Shown here in pieces: positions 7,173 through 13,438 of a stretch of 31,168 bases of DNA. Location of the stretch: the IMG/VR virus record IMGVR_UViG_3300008107_000588, positions 1-31,168 of that record; one strand, 5' to 3'. The notes under the pieces are model-generated. The model made no database searches and was not told where the DNA came from. It worked only from the letters and a program-made list of their open reading frames with translations. The translations under genes and the position numbers were made by a program. The stretch is from a virus. Each line of letters begins with the position of its first letter. The first letter of the stretch is position 1.

Positions 7173-8579
7173 ATGAAACTATTTAAAAAATTATCTATCG
7201 TAGTTGCACTTGCAGCAGTAATTCCTGCATATGCTGATGAGTATAAAGATACATTGAATATTCTAAGAGAGAAGAATATAATCACTCAAAAAGAATATGA
7301 ATCAAAACTCAATGCATATGAAGAAAAAGAAGAAAACAAAAAGTTTGCAGAACAAAGAATCGACAAAGATGTTAGTGATTCGGTCAAATACAGACAAGCA
7401 AGAGCAAACGATGGTTCAGTCACAGAAAATGGAATCGGACTCAAAAGCAAAGATGGAAACAATACGGCACAGTTTACAGGTCGAATTCATATGGACTATC
7501 GCCAATACACACCAGATTATGGTGTCGGCCAAACCACGGATTCGTATCAAAACTTAGCCGAAGTTCGCCGTGCAAGATTTGGTGTTCGTGGACAATTTGC
7601 AAAAGACTTCAAATATCAATTGTTAGCAAACTTTGGTGCAAGTGATGGCTTTAGTTCTACATCATCAACAGCAGATGAGATGTGGGTAAACTATGCAGCA
7701 AATCCAGAAATGCAATTTCAATTTGGCTTATTCAAGATGCCATTTAGTCTTGAACAAATGACAAGTTCAAACAATCTAGATTTTATGGAACGTAGTTTGA
7801 TTGGTCAGAATGATACTGAATTTATTCCTGCAAAAGAAACTGGTTTCATGTTACATGGTGTGCCAAAACCTGGCCTTACATATGCTATAGCAGCAAGTAG
7901 AGGCAAATCCAATAAGAGCGCAGAGTTCGATGGACTTGATTATATTGGTCGTGTAACAACTAATATTGCTGAACTAACAGGCAGCAAAGCATACACTGCA
8001 CACTTGGGTGCAGCATACAGCACAGGTGAAATTAAAAGTGGCGTTGCACCAGCCAGTGGTAGAACAGAATCTCGTATGCAGTCTGGTTGGTTTACAGGTT
8101 CCGCATTGAGTGGTGCTACTACAAGAACACGCCAAGGATTAGAAGCAGCGTTTGCATATAACGGTTTCAAAGTTCAAGGCGAACAGTTCAATTTTAAATA
8201 TGATGCTGCAACAGGTAGTGACCAAGAAATCAAAGGGTACTATGTACAAGCAGTTTATAATTTAACTGGCGAATCACATGCATACAAAGATGGTGCGTTT
8301 GGTTGGATTAAACCAAATAATCCAATCGACAAAGGTGGTCGTGGTGCGTGGCAGGTTGGTGTACGTATGAGTGAGTTTGATGCAAGTGATGTATCCGTTG
8401 CAACAGGCAAGTCAAATCGTGCTACTGCTATGACATACGGTCTAACTTGGTTTTGCACTGACAATCTACGTTTCATGCTCAACTACGTAGATACAAAGTT
8501 TGATGCATTAGTTGGTAGTTCTGGTAGTCGTGTAAATGGTGAAAAAGCAATTATGTTTAGAAGTCAATTAAGTTTCTAA
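7173..8579 (+). CDS. Phosphate-selective porin, OprO/OprP family
   Basis: A 468-residue outer-membrane beta-barrel protein. The signal peptide is MKLFKKLSIVVALAAVIPAYA, cut before DEYK. It is followed by a charged helical stretch (about residues 22-75, rich in Glu/Lys) that may be a periplasmic coiled coil. The barrel begins near FTGRIHMDYRQY and includes EVRRARFGVRGQFAKDFKYQ, FGLFKMPFSLEQM and MERSLIGQ, hallmarks of the Porin_O_P family. It ends in Phe (FRSQLSF), the C-terminal aromatic recognised by BAM. The neighbour pstS supports phosphate, or possibly polyphosphate, as cargo; substrate specificity itself is not proved by the motifs. The ribosome-binding site is AAGGA. A phage-encoded uptake porin is uncommon. 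Confidence 0.85.
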   Translation: MKLFKKLSIVVALAAVIPAYADEYKDTLNILREKNIITQKEYESKLNAYEEKEENKKFAEQRIDKDVSDSVKYRQARANDGSVTENGIGLKSKDGNNTAQFTGRIHMDYRQYTPDYGVGQTTDSYQNLAEVRRARFGVRGQFAKDFKYQLLANFGASDGFSSTSSTADEMWVNYAANPEMQFQFGLFKMPFSLEQMTSSNNLDFMERSLIGQNDTEFIPAKETGFMLHGVPKPGLTYAIAASRGKSNKSAEFDGLDYIGRVTTNIAELTGSKAYTAHLGAAYSTGEIKSGVAPASGRTESRMQSGWFTGSALSGATTRTRQGLEAAFAYNGFKVQGEQFNFKYDAATGSDQEIKGYYVQAVYNLTGESHAYKDGAFGWIKPNNPIDKGGRGAWQVGVRMSEFDASDVSVATGKSNRATAMTYGLTWFCTDNLRFMLNYVDTKFDALVGSSGSRVNGEKAIMFRSQLSF

Positions 8580-8596
8580 AATTTTTTTGTTATATT

Positions 8597-8622
8597 AAAA
8601 GCCTCGTAAGAGGCTTTTTTTT
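8597..8622 (+). terminator. Rho-independent terminator after the porin gene
   Basis: A perfect stem AAAAGCCTC/GAGGCTTTT around the loop GTAA is followed by a run of T residues. It closes the pstS-porin operon 17 nt after the porin stop and isolates it from the iscA-like gene. Confidence 0.92.
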
Positions 8623-8624
8623 CG

Positions 8625-8632
8625 TCTAAATA
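8625..8632 (+). promoter_or_regulatory. Possible T4-type late promoter
   Basis: TCTAAATA matches the T4 late promoter box TATAAATA at 7 of 8 positions. It lies between the terminator and the iscA-like gene, where a new transcript must begin. No sigma70-like pair is visible in this short gap. The match is short, so the call is tentative. Confidence 0.4.
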
Positions 8633-8651
8633 AAGATCGAAGGAGAAATCT

Positions 8652-8972
8652 ATGATCACAATGACTGAACTCGCATCTCGCAAAACTTTAAACTCTTTAA
8701 ACAAAAGAGGAAAAGGATTAGGTATTAAGGTTGGTGTTAGAACCACAGGTTGCAGTGGTTTGGCCTATACCTTAGAATATGTTGATAGTGTATCGGATAC
8801 AGATACTATATACGAATCTAACGGTGTTAAAATTTTTGTTGACCCAAAACATATTCCTTATCTGAACGGAATGGAAATAGATTGGAAAAGAAATGGACTC
8901 AATGAAGGTTTTGATTTTATAAATTCTTTAGAAAAGAATCGATGTGGTTGTGGTGAAAGTTTTAATATTTAA
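8652..8972 (+). CDS. A-type iron-sulfur carrier protein (IscA/ErpA/HesB family)
   Basis: A 106-residue protein with the three family cysteines: Cys34 (TTGCSGLAY) and Cys98/Cys100 (RCGCGESF). These proteins hold and pass on Fe-S clusters or iron. HesB-like genes are known in T4-like cyanophages, and here one could support Fe-dependent phage enzymes or host Fe-S enzymes during infection. There is a good AAGGAG upstream, and the start is ATG 8652 (a second Met follows at residue 4). The exported nuclease gene starts 9 nt downstream. Complete and not fused. Confidence 0.92.
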   Translation: MITMTELASRKTLNSLNKRGKGLGIKVGVRTTGCSGLAYTLEYVDSVSDTDTIYESNGVKIFVDPKHIPYLNGMEIDWKRNGLNEGFDFINSLEKNRCGCGESFNI

Positions 8973-8981
8973 GGAGAAAGA

Positions 8982-9431
8982 ATGAAATTAACAAAAATAC
9001 TTTTAATTGGTCTATTATCTTTCGCTGGTATAGGAAATGTTTATGCTGACAAAACAGCAAAAGGTGTAACGTATGATGCACAAATTGTACGGGTAAATGA
9101 TGGTGATACTGTAGTGATTGCAGCACCCTTTTTACCTTTGCCATTAAAACCTGAATTAGCAGTTCGTATCTATGGTGTAGATACGCCAGAAAAAGGCCAT
9201 AGAGCTCAATGTCCAAGTGAAGATCAACGTGGTCAAGCAGCAACTGTGTTTACTAAAAATCTAGTTGCAAAGTCCATTAAACGACAAGTCACACTCTATG
9301 GTTGGGATAAATTTGGTGGTCGTGTCTTGGGTGATATGATTCTAGATGGTCAAAGTCTCCGTAGTATGTTGATTCAAAACGGTTTCGCTCGGGAATATTT
9401 TGGTGAAGCCAAACAATCTTGGTGTCAATAA
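8982..9431 (+). CDS. Secreted thermonuclease-like protein (SNase fold)
   Basis: A 149-residue staphylococcal-nuclease homologue with a clear signal peptide (MKLTKILLIGLLSFAGIGNVYA, then DKTAK). The catalytic set is visible: Asp40/Asp42 (VNDGDTVVI), Arg62 and Glu70 (VRIYGVDTPE) and Arg114 (FGGRVLGDM). It would cleave DNA or RNA, probably in the periplasm. A periplasmic nuclease could digest incoming foreign phage DNA or scavenge nucleic-acid phosphate; both are inference. AAGGAGAAAG precedes the start. Its stop overlaps the start of the next gene (TAATG). Confidence 0.88.
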   Translation: MKLTKILLIGLLSFAGIGNVYADKTAKGVTYDAQIVRVNDGDTVVIAAPFLPLPLKPELAVRIYGVDTPEKGHRAQCPSEDQRGQAATVFTKNLVAKSIKRQVTLYGWDKFGGRVLGDMILDGQSLRSMLIQNGFAREYFGEAKQSWCQ

Positions 9432-9580
9432 TGGCTTCGTTGAAACACACTTGTGGGGCATGTTCCTCAGAGTTTACAATTAAATATGATGAAAGTAAAT
9501 GTGAAGATGATCCACACTACTGTCCATTTTGCGGTGAATATTTAATTGAAACTGAGGATTTTGGTGATGATGACGAATGA
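9431..9580 (+). CDS. Zinc-ribbon mini-protein (49 aa)
   Basis: The 49-residue protein has two CxxC knuckles, HTCGACSSEF and YCPFCGEYL, the layout of a zinc ribbon, and an acidic tail ending FGDDDE. It overlaps the upstream stop (TAATG) and the downstream start (ATGA), so it belongs to a tightly coupled string. Such ribbons often bind nucleic acid or protein partners; the partner here is unknown. Confidence 0.75.
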   Translation: MASLKHTCGACSSEFTIKYDESKCEDDPHYCPFCGEYLIETEDFGDDDE

Positions 9581-9981
9581 CCTGGTATTTTCATAATACA
9601 GGTGAAGAATTTACCGAAGAAAATATAGACGGCCATTTTGGGTTTGTATATCTAATCACACATACTCAAAGTGGTCGTAAATATATTGGTAAAAAATTCT
9701 TCACCAAATCTAAGACTACACAAGTTAAAGGTAAGAAAAAGAAAACCCGAGTATCGTCTGATTGGATGACATACTGGGGTTCTAATTTATTACTACAAGA
9801 AGAAGTTAAAAAAAATGGTGAAGATCAATACGTAAGAGAGATACTTCACCTCTGTAAAACTAAATCAGAATTGTCTTATTACGAAACGTGGGAGATATTC
9901 TCTCGCCACGCACTATTGAATGAATCTTACTACAATCAATGGGTTTCTTGTAAGATTACAAAAAAACATTTACTTAAGTAA
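9577..9981 (+). CDS. GIY-YIG-like endonuclease
   Basis: The 134-residue protein contains GFVYLITHTQSGRKYIGKKF at about residues 22-41, which matches the GIY...YIG pattern, followed by a basic stretch (KGKKKKTRVSSDW) and SELSYYETWEIF, where the Glu of YETWEI could be the metal-binding residue. It may be a free-standing homing endonuclease of the Seg type or a degenerate relative. It starts within the zinc-ribbon stop (ATGA). It ends tail-to-tail with the minus-strand operon, sharing a 12-bp palindrome. Confidence 0.62.
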   Translation: MTWYFHNTGEEFTEENIDGHFGFVYLITHTQSGRKYIGKKFFTKSKTTQVKGKKKKTRVSSDWMTYWGSNLLLQEEVKKNGEDQYVREILHLCKTKSELSYYETWEIFSRHALLNESYYNQWVSCKITKKHLLK

Positions 9982-10272
9982 TTTTGTATTGTTTTCAGGA
10001 TTCATTGACAACATATTGGAGAATATCTTCTGAGTTTCTTCATTAGATTTCACCATCTCATTCCTAAAACTTTCAACAGCTGCACCAGTTTGACGAGACA
10101 TTCCTGAATTTTCAATCAGTAACATAGGAATAAAAGTCATAGCACAATTCCATTCTTCAACTTGCTTACCTGTATTGATATCATAACCTTCAACTTTAGT
10201 AAACCATGCACATTTAAACTGTACACATTCTTCTTTCATTATAGGACAAAATGTTCCTGGTTTTAATTGCAT
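9970..10272 (-). CDS. Small Cys-motif protein, unknown (100 aa)
   Basis: Last gene of the minus-strand operon. ATG at 10272 is chosen because AAAGGAG lies 8 nt upstream; seven upstream residues in frame would cover that site. The N-terminal MQLKPGTFCPIMKEECVQFK, then CAWF and a later WNCAM, gives a CxxxxxCxxxxC...C pattern resembling short phage proteins that probably bind a metal. The C-terminal half is polar and helical (ESFRNEMVKSNEETQKI). No function is recognised. Confidence 0.68.
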   Translation of the reverse strand: MQLKPGTFCPIMKEECVQFKCAWFTKVEGYDINTGKQVEEWNCAMTFIPMLLIENSGMSRQTGAAVESFRNEMVKSNEETQKIFSNMLSMNPENNTKLLK

Positions 10273-10285
10273 AATATAATCTCCT

Positions 10286-11446
10286 TTAAACAAACCAAGT
10301 AATAATAGAATATCTAGTGCCTTTGATTACAGGCATGATTTCGTGTGGATACATAAAATTTGAAGGGAACATGATTACTGATCCTTTCTTTAAATTATAA
10401 ATCAACTCTCTATCAAAGAAAGCAAATTCTCCACCTCCAAAATCATCATTTAGTGCGAAAGAACAAGACACTGCTCTAGGATGTTTTTTGTATGAATCTG
10501 TATGTTGCCGGTAAAATTGCCCTACCTCATACTTTAATAAATCATATCCAGAATCTTCTTCTATTTGACTTAGTGGGAAAATATCATTATATTTTCTAAT
10601 GACCTCATTTGCAACTTTATAAAGTCTATCATCTAAAAGTTTTCTTATTTCGGGATTTTTTAAAATTGTATTTTCGTGTGAAATAGGAATTGTATTTACA
10701 TTTCTAGCATTTAAATTCATTTCCTCGTATCCTACTCCAGCAAGACACCAATTATCATCATTCTTATACTCATTTATAATTTCATCACATAGTGAGTAGG
10801 GAATAATATCTTCATAAATTTGAATGAAATCTGATATTTTATTTTTGGAGTTTATTTTAACTGGTGTTGTTTTTTCTTGTTTCACACTTTCTTCTTTTTT
10901 GATTGGAGAATCTTTTTTCTTATCAAAATAAGTATAAGCTTTATCACCTCTACTTCTTACATAATGTAAAAATACCTGAACATATTCTTTACCTAAAAAT
11001 TGATTTCTCCAATGATCAGCAACACATCCCAAATAAAGCATTGCATCACCTGGTTTTAGAATCAATTCAACTTCATTACCATCAGGAGTTTCAATATAAA
11101 TTGGCCAATCTTCATCACCATCTAAATGTACAGTTAAACTTATTTCGCAAGCATCTCTATCCCTATGTCTTTCCAAAACACTACCATCTTTATACACTCT
11201 AGCATAACTATATGTTGGTAAAACGGTTTCACCTATAATTGTGCTCACCGTTGGTACTTTATCACATAGCATTTCTAAAAAGTCTATGAAATTATATTCC
11301 GCTGAAGAATTTGGAGCTTGATTGTCTCCTTGAACCTCATTTTGTTTACAGTGACTTTTGAAGTTGGAAGCCATGACTTTTGCAGCGGCTTCACTAATGA
11401 AGTTGGGAATATAGATATAATTATTTTCAGTTAATGATTTATTCAT
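10286..11446 (-). CDS. Tandem two-domain 2OG-Fe(II) oxygenase (prolyl-hydroxylase-like)
   Basis: The 386-residue protein carries two dioxygenase domains joined by a Lys/Glu-rich linker (about residues 165-205). Domain 1 has His94-x-Asp96 (LERHRDRDACE) and His145 (CVADHWRNQ). Domain 2 has His315-x-Asp317 (FYRQHTDSYK), His368 (MYPHEIMPV) and Arg378 (GTRYSII), the full 2-oxoglutarate/iron set. The oxygenases hydroxylate protein side chains or other substrates using 2OG and O2. Start 11446 is preferred (MNKSLTENNY), since the 20-residue extension overlaps the upstream gene. It lies directly downstream of the tail-fibre genes, so fibre proteins are plausible substrates; host proteins are an alternative. 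Confidence 0.86.
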   Translation of the reverse strand: MNKSLTENNYIYIPNFISEAAAKVMASNFKSHCKQNEVQGDNQAPNSSAEYNFIDFLEMLCDKVPTVSTIIGETVLPTYSYARVYKDGSVLERHRDRDACEISLTVHLDGDEDWPIYIETPDGNEVELILKPGDAMLYLGCVADHWRNQFLGKEYVQVFLHYVRSRGDKAYTYFDKKKDSPIKKEESVKQEKTTPVKINSKNKISDFIQIYEDIIPYSLCDEIINEYKNDDNWCLAGVGYEEMNLNARNVNTIPISHENTILKNPEIRKLLDDRLYKVANEVIRKYNDIFPLSQIEEDSGYDLLKYEVGQFYRQHTDSYKKHPRAVSCSFALNDDFGGGEFAFFDRELIYNLKKGSVIMFPSNFMYPHEIMPVIKGTRYSIITWFV

Positions 11447-11465
11447 AATATAATCACTTTTTAAT

Positions 11466-11825
11466 TTAATTGTTTTCTGCTGCAGCTGCGGCTTCATCAG
11501 CAGCATCTGATGCCGCTAGTGCAGCTTGTTTTATATTATATGCTTGCAACCATACATCATAACAGTTGATAGCCCATTGTGGTAATTCAGTTATATTTTC
11601 ATTAGGATCGGTCGATCTAAATTCTAACCAACCAGATCCTTGGCCATATTGCAATCCATTTAGATGGGAATTTTGTTTATCTGGCCAAATGGGATTATTC
11701 CATTGTAATGCATGTATATTATCTGGTATTCCACATTGAGATAAGTCTAACTCTGATAAACCTTCTTGGTCTGTAACGACAATACCATCAACAGGAATTA
11801 CTACTAATTTATGTGTTTGAATCAT
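11466..11825 (-). CDS. Tail-fibre-associated protein, possible assembly factor (119 aa)
   Basis: The 119-residue protein has an N-terminal half containing IPDNIHALQWNNPIW and SGWLEFRSTDPNENITELPQ. This pattern (HALQWN... then NExIxxLP) recurs in small ORFs beside tail fibres of many tailed phages. The C-terminal tail is Ala-rich and helical (AALAASDAADEAAAAAENN). Location immediately after the collar-like proteins supports a role in fibre assembly or as a small tip component. AAAGG lies upstream of the ATG. Confidence 0.6.
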   Translation of the reverse strand: MIQTHKLVVIPVDGIVVTDQEGLSELDLSQCGIPDNIHALQWNNPIWPDKQNSHLNGLQYGQGSGWLEFRSTDPNENITELPQWAINCYDVWLQAYNIKQAALAASDAADEAAAAAENN

Positions 11826-11870
11826 AAAAATTGCCTTTCGGTTAAAAACGAATATACTATTATATATGAA

Positions 11871-12374
11871 TTAGTTTAAAGAAGCAATAATAACATCAAT
11901 ATAATTTACACCTATTGTAGAATTTGGACCAAAAACATTACCACTAGCGGTAATTGTAATTGAGTGATTGTGCGCTCCTGAACTACCTACTGATGCGCCT
12001 ATCGGCCCACCGGCCGGTACGGCAGTAGTCATAACGGGTACAGCAGGAGTTATTGGAGATGTAGCATTTGTGGGTGTGGTAGCAGTTCCAATAGCAAATC
12101 TATTTGTTGATGGCGCAACAGCATGAAGGTGATATGGTAACTGAGCTCCAGTTAAGGTATGGTTACCTACTGTATAAGGAACAGCAACCGATGAAAAAAT
12201 ATATGATGTAGTATTAAAACCTGTTGTGAAATCGACAGTACCTCCAGAACTCAAAGACGATCCATTTACTACTCGAAGTGCGTGATTATTATAATTCACA
12301 GTTTCTTTCGTCCAACCAGTGGGTGCGGATGTTTGATGAAAAATTGTTGTTGTTCCAGAATCAAAAATAGCCAC
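11871..12374 (-). CDS. Short tail fibre/collar-like receptor-binding protein, copy 3
   Basis: The 167-residue protein is built like the receptor-binding end of T4 gp12: SAPTGWTKET near the N-terminus, then ALRVVNGSSLSSGG, and two His-x-His sites (LPYHLHAV and SGAHNHSIT). In gp12 such sites hold metal in a trimer. It ends GVNYIDVIIASLN, shared in form with the next two upstream genes (KYVDTIIAVRS, KYVDSILATRT). The three are clearly paralogues. Product: a trimeric tail tip or side protein contacting the host surface. Confidence 0.78.
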   Translation of the reverse strand: MAIFDSGTTTIFHQTSAPTGWTKETVNYNNHALRVVNGSSLSSGGTVDFTTGFNTTSYIFSSVAVPYTVGNHTLTGAQLPYHLHAVAPSTNRFAIGTATTPTNATSPITPAVPVMTTAVPAGGPIGASVGSSGAHNHSITITASGNVFGPNSTIGVNYIDVIIASLN

Positions 12375-12376
12375 GA

Positions 12377-12874
12377 TTAACTCCTAACCGCTATAATAGT
12401 GTCAACATATTTTATATTCAAATTTATTTCTGAATTAACTCCACTCTGATTAATTGAACCAGTAACGGCTACAGTTCCAATTGGATGAGTATGTGATCCT
12501 CCACCACCAGGGTTATTACTAAAAGTAACTGGTGCTCCCGCTGGGGTACGAGCTACGTTCGTATTACCTGCACCACCTCGTCTAGTTAACAATGCGGATG
12601 GGTGTGTTATGGTAGTGTGATTATGCGTTGTCATTGCCGCATCGTCTATCACAGTGGCGTTTACAGCAGAATAAGAAAGTCCAGGTGCCGGTACACCAAT
12701 GCTATTATAATTTTTAAAAACTGTAGAAAAAGACTCTCCTGTAGTTCTATTAATAACAGAACCGGTAGTTACTCTTAGTGCATAATTATCATATGTAGTA
12801 TCTTTTGTCCATCCCGTTGGTGGAGTGGTCATTTTCATTATTGTTCTTGATCCTGATTCTATAACTAATGCCAT
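12377..12874 (-). CDS. Short tail fibre/collar-like receptor-binding protein, copy 2
   Basis: A 165-residue paralogue of its two neighbours. It has TPPTGWTKDT, ALRVTTGSV, two His-x-His sites (TTHNHTTI and GSHTHPIG) and the shared end NIKYVDTIIAVRS. The centre between the His sites (RRGGAGNTNVARTPAGAP) differs strongly from the other copies, as expected if it forms the host-contact loop. It is separated by one or two bases from the flanking copies, so all three are made from one message. Confidence 0.78.
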   Translation of the reverse strand: MALVIESGSRTIMKMTTPPTGWTKDTTYDNYALRVTTGSVINRTTGESFSTVFKNYNSIGVPAPGLSYSAVNATVIDDAAMTTHNHTTITHPSALLTRRGGAGNTNVARTPAGAPVTFSNNPGGGGSHTHPIGTVAVTGSINQSGVNSEINLNIKYVDTIIAVRS

Positions 12875-12875
12875 A

Positions 12876-13436
12876 TTAAGTCCTTGTTGCTAAAATTGAA
12901 TCCACATATTTAATAGCTAAATTTACTGTGGTGAAGGTTACAGGACTTGTTGCTGGATTTAACGGATGATCATGAGCAGTTGCTGTAACTCCAGGATTAA
13001 CACCACCTGGATTTACCACACCAGGTGTAAAATTGTTAGATACTGTTCTGGCTATTGATGGTCCTGGTATTACAGGAGAAGTTGTGCTGGCAGCAACAGT
13101 TGCTGCAGCAGGATAAGGTCCGTGGTTGTGGGAGGGTATCATACTAGATGTAAGTGATGTTCCTCCTACAGTTCCAGTTACCGATAGACTACCTGTTAAA
13201 GATTTAGATGACATAACGGAAGAAAATCCTGATGATCCTCCACTTGATACTGATCCTGTAACACATCGTAAAGTATAATCGGTATCTGAAGTGTCTTTAA
13301 CCCATCCTGTTGGTGCGGATCCTTGTAAAACAAAGACCATAGTGGCACCTTGATAATTAGCTTGCTCTGGATCAGTTGCTACCGAACCAATTACAGAATT
13401 TAAAACGAATGTGTTTATCGAAGATAATCTAGGCAT
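12876..13436 (-). CDS. Short tail fibre/collar-like receptor-binding protein, copy 1
   Basis: A 186-residue paralogue with an N-terminal extension of about 30 residues (MPRLSSINTFVLNSVIGSVA) that the other two copies lack. This could anchor it to the long fibre encoded just upstream. It then has SAPTGWVKDT, TLRCVTGSVSSGGSSG, His-x-His sites (IPSHNHGPY and TAHDHPLNP) and the shared C-terminal form LAIKYVDSILATRT. The Pro/Gly-rich insert between the His sites is the longest of the three. Confidence 0.78.
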   Translation of the reverse strand: MPRLSSINTFVLNSVIGSVATDPEQANYQGATMVFVLQGSAPTGWVKDTSDTDYTLRCVTGSVSSGGSSGFSSVMSSKSLTGSLSVTGTVGGTSLTSSMIPSHNHGPYPAAATVAASTTSPVIPGPSIARTVSNNFTPGVVNPGGVNPGVTATAHDHPLNPATSPVTFTTVNLAIKYVDSILATRT

Positions 13437-13438
13437 AT

